Shown here: in pieces, positions 47,598 to 56,048 of the stretch
Layout of the letters: each line of letters begins with the position of its first letter
Numbering within the stretch: the stretch's first letter is position 1
Assembly (NCBI RefSeq): GCF_000334405.1
Contig: NC_020195.1
Span: 62,001 to 126,000 of the forward strand
Length of the DNA stretch: 64,000 bases
Reading direction: 5' to 3'
DNA from: Blattabacterium sp. (Blatta orientalis) str. Tarazona
GTDB taxonomy: Bacteria > Bacteroidota > Bacteroidia > Flavobacteriales > Blattabacteriaceae
Translations under genes and position numbers: made by a program
The notes under the pieces: generated by a model
The model's input: only the letters and a program-made list of their open reading frames with translations
Databases searched by the model: none
What the model was told of the DNA's origin: nothing

Positions 47598-48461
47598 TTA
47601 TCCTAAATAAGGTTTTAGGATTTTGCTTCTAGAAGAATGTTTCAATCTTTTTAAAGCTATGCTCTCAATTTGTCTTACCCGTTCTCTGGTTAAATCGCAA
47701 GATTGTCCAACTTCTTCCAGAGTCATAGGTGGAGATCCATTCAATCCAAAATGTAATATGATAACACGACGTTCTCTTTCGCTTAAAGTTTCCAAAATTC
47801 TTTTTATATCTTTGCGAAGAGATTCTCTTTCTAAATACTCATCTGGACGAGGAGATTCATCGGACCTTACCAAATCATACAAATTAGAATCCTCTCCTTC
47901 TATTAAAGGAGCATCCATAGAAACATGTCTTCCTGAATTTTTGATAGACTCCTCCACATCTTTTTCATTCATATCTAAATGTTCTGCTATTTCTCTTGCA
48001 GAAGGCGTTCTTTGAAGTTCTTGTTCTAATTGAGCTAGAGTTTTTAGTATTTTGTTCAATAAAGCTAATTTGTTTGTAGGTTGACGAATCGAACGGGACT
48101 GTTCTGCTATAGCTTGTAAAATAGCTTGTCTGATCCACCAAACCACATAAGAAATACATTTAAATCCTCTAGTCTCATCAAAACGTAAAATTCCTTTTAT
48201 TAAACCTAAATTTCCTTCATTAATTAAATCACATAAACTTAATCCTTGATTTTGATATTGTTTAGCCACAGAAACTACAAAACGTAAGTTTGCATTAACA
48301 AGTTTTTCTATAGCAGAAGAATCTCCTTCTCTTGCTCTACGAGCGTATTCAACTTCTTCTTCAGGGGTTAATAGGGGAATTTTTCCTATTTCATGAAGGT
48401 ATTTATCTAATGATTCAGATTCACGATTTGTTACTTGTTTAGTAATTTTAAGTTGTCTCAT
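47598..48461 (-). CDS. rpoD: Primary sigma factor RpoD, short Bacteroidota type
   Basis: Housekeeping sigma factor of RNA polymerase. It has region 1.2 (SLDKYLHEIGKIPLLTPEEE), region 2 with the core-binding and -10-recognising NLRFVVSVAKQYQNQGLSLCDLINEGNLGL and SYVVWWIRQAI, region 3, and region 4 with the helix-turn-helix TLEEVGQSCDLTRERVRQIE. At 287 residues it lacks region 1.1, normal for Bacteroidota and consistent with their unusual promoters. It lies 15 bases after pnp. Confidence 0.97.
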   Translation of the reverse strand: MRQLKITKQVTNRESESLDKYLHEIGKIPLLTPEEEVEYARRAREGDSSAIEKLVNANLRFVVSVAKQYQNQGLSLCDLINEGNLGLIKGILRFDETRGFKCISYVVWWIRQAILQAIAEQSRSIRQPTNKLALLNKILKTLAQLEQELQRTPSAREIAEHLDMNEKDVEESIKNSGRHVSMDAPLIEGEDSNLYDLVRSDESPRPDEYLERESLRKDIKRILETLSERERRVIILHFGLNGSPPMTLEEVGQSCDLTRERVRQIESIALKRLKHSSRSKILKPYLG

Positions 48462-48476
48462 GTATTTTTATTATTT

Positions 48477-50606
48477 TTAATTCTTTGGACGAGGTAAAAG
48501 TACTTTTCTAGAAAGTTTCATTTTTTTATTTTTCTCATCCATTCCCATAAATTTTACTTCAATGATCTCTCCAATGTGCAATTCCTCTTCTATATTATTT
48601 AATCTTTTCCATCCTATTTCAGAAATATGCAATAGCCCTTCCACTCCTTTAGATATTTCTACAAAAGCTCCAAAATCTTTTATAGACTTTACTTTTGCTT
48701 TATAAACCTTTCCAATTTCAGGAACAAAAGTAATTTCTTGAATTCTATTAATGGCTTGTTTCATTTTTTGATAATCCTTTCCTATAATTTCAATAGCCCC
48801 CATATCTCCTTTTTCTTCAATAAGGATACTGGTATCTGTACAAGATTGTATTTCTTGAATCACTTTCCCACCAGGACCAATAACCGCACCTATGAAATCT
48901 TTAGGAATATTGAAAGTATATATTTTAGGAGCGTTAGGTTTTGGTTTATTTCTATATTTTGGTAAAGTTTCCAGCATTTTTTTTAGAATAAACAGACGAC
49001 CTTCTAAAGCTTGCATTAAAATTTTACTTAAAAGATCATTAGTCAATCCTTGTATTTTTTTTACATCCATTTGACATGCGGTTATTCCATTTTTTGTTCC
49101 TGTTATTTTCAAATCAAGTTCTCCAAATCCGTCTTCCTCTCCCATTATATCAGATAGGATTACTTTTTTTTCTTTATCTGTAAATAATCCCATAGAAATC
49201 CCGGAAACAGGATTTTCAATAGCTATACCTGCATCCATTAAGGCTAAACTTGCTGCGCAAACTGTTGCCATAGAAGAAGACCCATTAGATTCTAAAATAT
49301 CTGAGACTACACGAATTGTATATGGATTATTATCAGGAATCACATTTTTTAAAGCACGTTGTGCTAAATTTCCATGGCCTACTTCACGCCTAGAGACTCC
49401 TCTAATTGGACGTATTTCTCCTGTAGAAAAAGGAGGAAAATTATAATGGAGATAAAATTTTTCCTGGTTTTCCATAATAACATTGTCAATCTTATTGACA
49501 TCCAAAGAGGAACCTAATGTGACAGTAGTTAACGATTGAGTTTCTCCTCTCGAGAATAAAGCGGAACCATGAACTCCAGGAAGATAATCCACAATACTCC
49601 ATATAGGACGTATTTGTTGGTTGTTTCTCCCATCTAGTCGAATCCCTTCTTCCAAAATCATATGTCTGACTACTCTTTTTTTAATCTCTTCATAATATTG
49701 ATCAATAAAAATTTCATTTTTTTCCCTCTCTTCTATGGATAATTTTTTTTTAAAATTGTTTAAAATAGTTTTTTCTTGAATAGACCTGGTTTTCTTATCC
49801 AAAAGATCTTTATATATTCCATAAGTTTTTCGTAAGAAAAAGAAAAAGTTCTTTTCTAAAAATTCCTTTTCTAAGGAAGGATTTCCCCTATTGTTCTCTT
49901 TAAAGTCAAAGAAACGATTTTTTGGAATTTTTTTACCTAATTTTTTTTGAGCCTCTATTTGAGGTTTTATTGCGTTATGAGCTATATTTATGGCTTGTAG
50001 AAATTCTTTTTCTGTAATTTCTTTCATTTCTCCTTCTATCATGATAATGGAATGCTCAGAAGCTCCTACTATTAAATCTATATCTGCTTTTTCTAATTGA
50101 TCTAAACTTGGATTTATAATGAATTTCCCATTTACGCGTATAATCCGGATTTCGGATATAGGCCCATTGAATGGAATTCCAGCTACGGATAAAGCTGTGG
50201 AAGCGGCTAATCCAGCTAATTCATCTGGTAAAACTGTTTTATCATATGATAAGAGGGAGATCATGATTTGTATTTCATTTCGAAACGATTCGGAAAAAGT
50301 AGGCCTTAAGACACGATCAACTAATCTCATAGTTAAAATTTCCTCATCGGAAGGTCTTCCTTCTCTTTTTATAAATCCACCAGGAATTTTACCACTTGCA
50401 GAATATTTTTCTCTGTAATCTACTGTTAATGGTAAAAAATTAATCTCATTTTTTATTTCTTTAGAAACTACTACAGTAGCTAATAGGATGGTGTTTTTCG
50501 CCCGAACAATGGCTGCCCCATCTGCTTGTCTAGCTATTTTTCCTGTTTCTATAACAATAGGGGCCCCATCTTCTAAAGATATGATTTCTTTTAGTGTATC
50601 TGGCAT
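48477..50606 (-). CDS. pnp: Polyribonucleotide nucleotidyltransferase
   Basis: Phosphorolytic 3'-5' exoribonuclease of RNA turnover. Two RNase PH-like cores are separated by a helical domain; GHGNLAQRAL and SNGSSSMATVCAASLAL belong to the second core. The C-terminus has the KH domain (IPKDFIGAVIGPGGKVI) and the S1 domain (GKVYKAKVKSIKDFGAFVEI). At 709 residues it is complete. The rpsO-pnp order is widespread in bacteria; rpoD follows here. Confidence 0.97.
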   Translation of the reverse strand: MPDTLKEIISLEDGAPIVIETGKIARQADGAAIVRAKNTILLATVVVSKEIKNEINFLPLTVDYREKYSASGKIPGGFIKREGRPSDEEILTMRLVDRVLRPTFSESFRNEIQIMISLLSYDKTVLPDELAGLAASTALSVAGIPFNGPISEIRIIRVNGKFIINPSLDQLEKADIDLIVGASEHSIIMIEGEMKEITEKEFLQAINIAHNAIKPQIEAQKKLGKKIPKNRFFDFKENNRGNPSLEKEFLEKNFFFFLRKTYGIYKDLLDKKTRSIQEKTILNNFKKKLSIEEREKNEIFIDQYYEEIKKRVVRHMILEEGIRLDGRNNQQIRPIWSIVDYLPGVHGSALFSRGETQSLTTVTLGSSLDVNKIDNVIMENQEKFYLHYNFPPFSTGEIRPIRGVSRREVGHGNLAQRALKNVIPDNNPYTIRVVSDILESNGSSSMATVCAASLALMDAGIAIENPVSGISMGLFTDKEKKVILSDIMGEEDGFGELDLKITGTKNGITACQMDVKKIQGLTNDLLSKILMQALEGRLFILKKMLETLPKYRNKPKPNAPKIYTFNIPKDFIGAVIGPGGKVIQEIQSCTDTSILIEEKGDMGAIEIIGKDYQKMKQAINRIQEITFVPEIGKVYKAKVKSIKDFGAFVEISKGVEGLLHISEIGWKRLNNIEEELHIGEIIEVKFMGMDEKNKKMKLSRKVLLPRPKN

Positions 50607-50703
50607 ATTTTATTCTTTATGGATTATTAATAAACAAAAAGAAATATTTATATATTATTATTTGTTTGATGATATAATAGAAGAAATCACATGCATGCAA
50701 TGA

Positions 50704-50964
50704 TCATTTTCTTAATCCTAGGAGTTGAATAATTTTTTTATAACTATTTACATCCTTTTTTTCTATATATTTCAGTAATTTTTTTCTTTTTCCTACTAAT
50801 CTTACTAGTGCTCTTTCTGTATTAAAATCCTTTTTGTTATTCTTAAGATGCTTGCTTAAATGATTAATACGATAAGTAAATAAAGCTACTTGAGCTTTGG
50901 AAGAACCTGTGTCGAAAACAGAGGTCCCATAAGTTTTAAATATTTCTTTTTTTTTTCTCTGCAT
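50704..50964 (-). CDS. rpsO: Ribosomal protein S15
   Basis: Small-subunit protein that binds the central domain of 16S rRNA. TGSSKAQVALFTYRINHLSKHLK and the C-terminal RLVGKRKKLLKYIEKKDV are typical. It has 86 residues, the usual size. It lies 97 bases upstream of pnp, a spacer that in other bacteria carries an RNase III-processed hairpin; I see no strong stem here. Confidence 0.97.
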   Translation of the reverse strand: MQRKKKEIFKTYGTSVFDTGSSKAQVALFTYRINHLSKHLKNNKKDFNTERALVRLVGKRKKLLKYIEKKDVNSYKKIIQLLGLRK

Positions 50965-51046
50965 TCAAATACATACATATAATCTTTATTTTCTGAGAAT
51001 AAAGTTAAAAATATTTTGCTAATATGTCTTTTTTTTTATTATTTTA

Positions 51047-52552
51047 TCATTTCATGTTTAGCAGAGAATCTATATATTTTCTATCATTGGAGAGGCGTGG
51101 AATTTTATTTTGACCACCTAGTTTTCTGTGTTTTTTTAACCAATCGTAAAATAATCCATTTCTAGCTACGAATATTACTGGAGGACGTAATATCATGTTT
51201 TTATATCTTTTAATTTCATAATCAGAATTCAAGGACTTTAATTCCTTATCTAAAGTATCCCTAAAATAACATAAATCTTTTGGTGGTTTTTTGAATTCTA
51301 TAATCCATTCATGAGCTCCAGAATTTTTTTGATTCATATAAATAGGGCCAGCTGTATATTCATGAATGATAGAATCTGTTTTTATGCAAGTTACATTTAA
51401 AGCTTTTTCTGCATTTTCTATGATTAATTCTTCTCCAAAAGTATTAATATAGTGGTTTGTTCTTCCAGAAATAGAAATTCTGTACGGGGATAAACTGGTA
51501 AATTTAATAGTATCTCCAACTATATATCTCCAAAGTCCAGCATTGGTAGAAACCACTAAGGCGTAATTTTTTTTTAATTCCACTTTTTCAATGGGAATTA
51601 TTTTTGGATAAGGATTATGAATTTCTTCCATAGGAATAAATTCATAAAAAATTCCATGATCTAATAAAAGTAAAAGATCTTCTACGTTTTTCTGATCCTG
51701 TACCGCAAAAAATCCTTCTGAAGCACTATATACGTCATAGTAATTTACAGAAGGACTAAATAAATCATTATATTGTTCTCTATATGGGTTAAAACTTACG
51801 CCTCCATGAAAGATGACCTCTATGTGGGGCCAGATATCATTGTATTTTTTTTTTTCAAATTTTTTTAATAAATGATTTAAAAAGATTAGAAGCCAAGAAC
51901 AAACTCCTAATAAAAGACGAACATCTTTTTTTTCCGTTTCTTTAACAAGAGTTTCTAATTTCTCTTCCCATTCACTCATAAGAGCTATTTTTTTTCTAGG
52001 AATACTAATATATTCTGCCCAAAAAGGTAGATTTTTGATTAAAATAGAAGACAAATCTCCATAAAAAGTATTATAATTTCTATATAATTCGTGGCTTCCT
52101 CCTAAACGCAAAGCTTTTCCAAAGAATATTTTTGTTTTTGGATGATTATGAATATATATAGACAACATGTCCTTTCCTGCTTTGTAGTGACATTCATGCA
52201 TGGATAATTTTGTGACAGGAATATATTTACTTTTCGTACTTGTAGTTCCAGAAGATCTAGCGAACCATTTTACTTTTCCTGGCCATAATAAGTTCTTTTC
52301 TCCTTTACGAATTCTTTCAATTATAGGTTGTAAATCTGGGTATTTGCATATAGGTATTCTTTCAGAGAATTGTTGATATTTTTTTATATCGAAGAATCCA
52401 TATTTTTTTCCAAATTCCGTATTTTTAGCATAAGCAATCAGTTGATGAATTAATTTGTATTGTATTTCTATTGGATTACGAATGATAGACTCTATTCTTT
52501 TTATTCTTCTTTTAAGAAAAGCAGAAGTGAAATATCCAGACAAATACTTCAT
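51047..52552 (-). CDS. GH3-family protein (acyl-adenylate-forming)
   Basis: A 501-residue member of the GH3 superfamily, best known from plant enzymes that conjugate jasmonate or auxin to amino acids. The nucleotide-binding WFARSSGTTSTKSKYIPV and the YDVYSASEGFF segment, where the AMP-ligase glutamate sits, are present, and the C-terminal WRYIVGDTIKFT is typical. Bacteroidota carry this gene widely, but its substrate is unknown to me. It follows menG by four bases on the same strand. Confidence 0.85.
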   Translation of the reverse strand: MKYLSGYFTSAFLKRRIKRIESIIRNPIEIQYKLIHQLIAYAKNTEFGKKYGFFDIKKYQQFSERIPICKYPDLQPIIERIRKGEKNLLWPGKVKWFARSSGTTSTKSKYIPVTKLSMHECHYKAGKDMLSIYIHNHPKTKIFFGKALRLGGSHELYRNYNTFYGDLSSILIKNLPFWAEYISIPRKKIALMSEWEEKLETLVKETEKKDVRLLLGVCSWLLIFLNHLLKKFEKKKYNDIWPHIEVIFHGGVSFNPYREQYNDLFSPSVNYYDVYSASEGFFAVQDQKNVEDLLLLLDHGIFYEFIPMEEIHNPYPKIIPIEKVELKKNYALVVSTNAGLWRYIVGDTIKFTSLSPYRISISGRTNHYINTFGEELIIENAEKALNVTCIKTDSIIHEYTAGPIYMNQKNSGAHEWIIEFKKPPKDLCYFRDTLDKELKSLNSDYEIKRYKNMILRPPVIFVARNGLFYDWLKKHRKLGGQNKIPRLSNDRKYIDSLLNMK

Positions 52553-52556
52553 TATA

Positions 52557-53288
52557 TTAGATTATTTTTTTGGATAAATAAATAGATACAATTCCAAATG
52601 TTAGTTTTTGTGAATGTATGGGATTAAATCCGTAATATTTTAAAAATTTTTTCATTTTATTTCCACAATAAGAAAAAGATTTAATAGATTCTTGTAAGTA
52701 ATTGTAAGCAAAATTATTTTTGGATAAAAAATTTCCTATTCTAGGAAGAATAGAATGAGAATAAAAATGATAAATTTTTTTTATATAAGGATTCGATGGT
52801 TTAGAAAACTCTAATATTTCCAAAATTCCCATTGGTTTAAGAATTCTATATATTTCTTGAAAAGAAAGATGAAAATTCTGAAAATTTCTTACTCCAAAGG
52901 AGATGGTAACTACGTCAAAAGTAGCGTTTTCGAAAGGCATATTTTGTGAATATCCCTGAATAAATTGGATTCTTTTTTTCAATAAATTATCTTTTATTTT
53001 ATTTCTGGCTATTTTTAGCATTTCTTTAGAAGGATCCAATCCGATAACATAAGTTTTGTGAAATTTTTTAGCTATCAAAAGAGCCAAATCTCCTGTTCCT
53101 GTAGCTATATCTAATACCTTTTGGATGTTTTTTGTACTAAATTTAGTTAGTAGTTCTATTACTTGTTTTCTCCATATGAAATCTATTCCAAAAGATAAAA
53201 GGTGATTAAGAAAATCATATTTGGATGAAATATTATCAAACATTTTTGTTAATTCTTCTTCTTTCGAAGAGAAAGGATATTTGTTCAT
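52557..53288 (-). CDS. menG: Demethylmenaquinone methyltransferase
   Basis: SAM-dependent C-methylation that finishes menaquinone (the same enzyme family makes ubiquinone, UbiE). The SAM motif VLDIATGTGDLALLIA lies near residue 75, ISFGVRNFQN and the signature YDFLNHLLSFGIDFIWR at the N-terminus are diagnostic. Length is 243 residues. Menaquinone is the quinone expected in Bacteroidota; no other men genes are in the window. Confidence 0.93.
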   Translation of the reverse strand: MNKYPFSSKEEELTKMFDNISSKYDFLNHLLSFGIDFIWRKQVIELLTKFSTKNIQKVLDIATGTGDLALLIAKKFHKTYVIGLDPSKEMLKIARNKIKDNLLKKRIQFIQGYSQNMPFENATFDVVTISFGVRNFQNFHLSFQEIYRILKPMGILEILEFSKPSNPYIKKIYHFYSHSILPRIGNFLSKNNFAYNYLQESIKSFSYCGNKMKKFLKYYGFNPIHSQKLTFGIVSIYLSKKII

Positions 53289-53384
53289 AATATTATTTAT
53301 ATGTATAATTTAATTTACTTAAGAAAAACGATTCTTTGCAAAGTAATTTTTTTTACTTTTTAGTTATTATTTACAAATAAAAAA

Positions 53385-54491
53385 ATGATTCGATCAATCA
53401 TTACAGGGACTGGGCATTATTTTCCAGAAAAGGTTATAAAAAGTAATCATTTTTTAAAACATACGTTTTACAATAAGAAGGGGTTAAAAATTGATAAATC
53501 AAATGAAGATATTATTAAAAAGTTTCAAAAAATTACAGAGATCAAAGAAAGAAGATATGTAAATAACACTTTATTTAATTCTGATATGGCCACTATAGCT
53601 GCAAAAAGAGCTTTAGTTAATTCAAAAATTTATAAAGAAAAAATAGATTACATTATATCTGCCCATAATTATGGAGATATACATCCTATTTCTTTTCAAT
53701 CTGATTTAGTGCCTTCTATAGCTGCTAGAGTAAAAAATAAACTTCAAATAAGAAATAAGAAATGTCGTCCCTATGATATGATTTTTGGTTGTCCAGGATG
53801 GATAGAAGGAATGATATTAGCTGATCAATTATTAAGATCTAAATACGCAAAAAATATACTGATTACTAGTTCTGAAACCTTATCTAAAGTAATAGACCCA
53901 CATGATAGAAATGCTATGATTTTTTCAGATGGAGCGGGGGCAGCCGTTTTGTCTGCTATTGAAATAAAAGGAGGAAATCACGGAATTCTTTATTATGACT
54001 CTCAGTGCGATAATAATGAGGAATTACATTATTTGACTAATGGACCTTCTTTAAACCCTAACTATAAAAAATCTTTAGTAAATATTAGAATGAATGGAAG
54101 ACGGATCTATGAATATGCATTGACAGAAGTTCCAAATATGCTAAAAAGTATATTAGATCGTGCAAATTTACATCTTAAGGATATAAAAAAAATTCTTATT
54201 CATCAAGCTAATGCAAAAATGGATTATGCCATCTTAAAAAGATTATTGAAATTATATGATTATTCATCTTTTAACAAAGATTTTTGTAAAAATTTAATGC
54301 CTATGACTATTCAAAAATTAGGAAATTCTTCTGTAGCCACGGTCCCAACTTTGTTAGATTTGATTCTTCAAGGAAAAATGCCTCCTCATGAAATTCAACC
54401 TGGAGATACCATCATGATGGCTTCGTTAGGGGCAGGAATGAATATAAATGGGATGATTTATCGTTTTCCTACAAAAAAATTATTATTATGA
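53385..54491 (+). CDS. 3-oxoacyl-ACP synthase III-like protein
   Basis: Thiolase-fold condensing enzyme of the FabH group. The catalytic Cys136 is in FGCPGW, His in LIHQANAKMD and Asn in KLGNSSVATVP, so the triad is complete. At 368 residues it is longer than the roughly 320 residues of the housekeeping FabH, with an N-terminal insertion around residues 25-50. It could be the initiating KAS III or a paralogue with another acyl substrate. It overlaps rpmE2 by ATGA. Confidence 0.85.
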   Translation: MIRSIITGTGHYFPEKVIKSNHFLKHTFYNKKGLKIDKSNEDIIKKFQKITEIKERRYVNNTLFNSDMATIAAKRALVNSKIYKEKIDYIISAHNYGDIHPISFQSDLVPSIAARVKNKLQIRNKKCRPYDMIFGCPGWIEGMILADQLLRSKYAKNILITSSETLSKVIDPHDRNAMIFSDGAGAAVLSAIEIKGGNHGILYYDSQCDNNEELHYLTNGPSLNPNYKKSLVNIRMNGRRIYEYALTEVPNMLKSILDRANLHLKDIKKILIHQANAKMDYAILKRLLKLYDYSSFNKDFCKNLMPMTIQKLGNSSVATVPTLLDLILQGKMPPHEIQPGDTIMMASLGAGMNINGMIYRFPTKKLLL

Positions 54492-54745
54492 AAAAAAAAA
54501 TACATCCTGAAAATTATCGACCTGTAGTCTTTAAAGATATTAATAATGAAAAAATGTTCATTTGTAGATCTACAGTGAAAACTAAAGAGACTATTCAAAT
54601 AGATGGATCTAGCTATCCACTATATAAAATGGAAATCTCTAGCTATTCCCATCCTTTTTTTACTGGAGAAAAGAGATTTTTAGGAAGAACAGGACCAGCA
54701 GAAAGATTTAAGAAAAAATATGAAAAATATAAAAAAATTGGATAA
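54488..54745 (+). CDS. rpmE2: Ribosomal protein L31 type B
   Basis: Large-subunit protein. It has 85 residues, lacks the zinc CxxC of the type A form, and shows the type B landmarks HPENYRPVVFKD, SSYSHPFFTG and RFLGRTGPAERFKKKY. Overlap by ATGA with the KAS III-like gene, and a stop directly followed by the next start. Confidence 0.95.
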   Translation: MKKKIHPENYRPVVFKDINNEKMFICRSTVKTKETIQIDGSSYPLYKMEISSYSHPFFTGEKRFLGRTGPAERFKKKYEKYKKIG

Positions 54746-55948
54746 ATGGATTCTTTTATATTATATGATGGAAGTACAGAATGGAAAAATTTGCGGCCTA
54801 TTACCTTGACCAGGCCTATATCAGAAATTCGTTTAGGAATTTTAACCATAAGAGAAAGATGGGAAAAATATTTTGGAGGAAAAGCTTTTGTTCTTACTAA
54901 GCCATATCTTTCAAAAAAATATGGAATGGAAAAAAATACTACTACTGTTAAAGACGTTTTCAAAAATATATTGCTAATCAATTCTTCATTTATTCCTAAT
55001 GAAGAATTGATTTCAATAATCTATAAGTTGAAAGAGGATGAAGCTATATTTTTCAAGGAGAAAATGGTAGCAGTACGAAGATCTCACTATAGATATAGAA
55101 TAGATCCTCCCTATCTGAAAAAGTATAAAAAAATATATCATATTAATCAAGTGATTTATATCCAATATCCATGGGATATTTTTATCAAAAATGAAATTGT
55201 ATTGAAACAAGATTTTTCTTTTTTAACAAAAGGAAAAAATTCCTTTTCTTTGTTTGGAAAGAATAACCTACTTTTTAAGGAAAAGATATTTTTAGAAGAA
55301 GATATCATAGCAGAAAATATCGTATTAAATGCAAAATTAGGTCCAATATACCTTGAAAGAGGAGTTCAAATTATGGAAGGATCTATGATTAGAGGCCCGG
55401 TAGCTATTTGTAAAAAATCTACATTAAATATGGGAACTAAAGTGTATGGATCTACAACTATTGGTCCATTTTGTAAAGTAGGGGGGGAAATAATCAATTC
55501 TGTAATATTTTCTTATTCTAATAAAGCTCATGATGGTTTTTTGGGAAATACTATTTTGGGAGAATGGTGTAATTTAGGTGCTGGAACTAATATCTCTAAT
55601 TTAAGAAATGATTATTCTAAAGTGACAGTTTGGAATTATGAAAAAAAAGACTTTTTTCCTATTGAGGTTCAATTTTTTGGTTTAATTATGGGAGATTATT
55701 CGAAATCTTCGGTTAATACTCAATTTAATACAGCTACAATAGTAGGCATAAATGCTAATATTTTTGGATATGGATTTCCACCTAGATACATTCCTTCTTT
55801 CACCTTAGGTGGAATACAAGAAAGAAAAGTAATTTCTTTTAAAAAAGTATGTGAAACAGCTGAAAGGATGATGAAGAGAAGAAATGTTCCTTTTTCTCTT
55901 TCAGATAAGGAGATTTTAGAATATTTATATAATTCTATGTATGAATGA
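54746..55948 (+). CDS. GlmU-like sugar nucleotidyltransferase family protein
   Basis: A 400-residue protein with an N-terminal nucleotidyltransferase-like domain and a C-terminal left-handed beta helix of hexapeptide repeats (about residues 185-365, such as IRGPVAICKKSTLNMGTKVYG). The usual signature GxGTRM is replaced by a DGSTEWKNLRP segment followed by TRPISEIRLGILTIRERW, a form that I know only from the Bacteroidota GlmU family protein. Its substrate is not established. It starts right after the rpmE2 stop. Confidence 0.82.
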   Translation: MDSFILYDGSTEWKNLRPITLTRPISEIRLGILTIRERWEKYFGGKAFVLTKPYLSKKYGMEKNTTTVKDVFKNILLINSSFIPNEELISIIYKLKEDEAIFFKEKMVAVRRSHYRYRIDPPYLKKYKKIYHINQVIYIQYPWDIFIKNEIVLKQDFSFLTKGKNSFSLFGKNNLLFKEKIFLEEDIIAENIVLNAKLGPIYLERGVQIMEGSMIRGPVAICKKSTLNMGTKVYGSTTIGPFCKVGGEIINSVIFSYSNKAHDGFLGNTILGEWCNLGAGTNISNLRNDYSKVTVWNYEKKDFFPIEVQFFGLIMGDYSKSSVNTQFNTATIVGINANIFGYGFPPRYIPSFTLGGIQERKVISFKKVCETAERMMKRRNVPFSLSDKEILEYLYNSMYE

Positions 55949-56048
55949 AATATATTTTTTATTTCTTTTTCTATAAATAATGGTTATATAAACCCTTAAT
56001 TTTTTTAGTTATTTAGTTTAGATTGTATATAATAAATAAAATGATTTT

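Noticed and set aside
53332-53341. Palindrome CTTTGCAAAG between menG and the KAS III-like gene as an operator.
   Set aside because: A single short palindrome in an A+T-rich spacer with no second copy seen and no regulator gene nearby.
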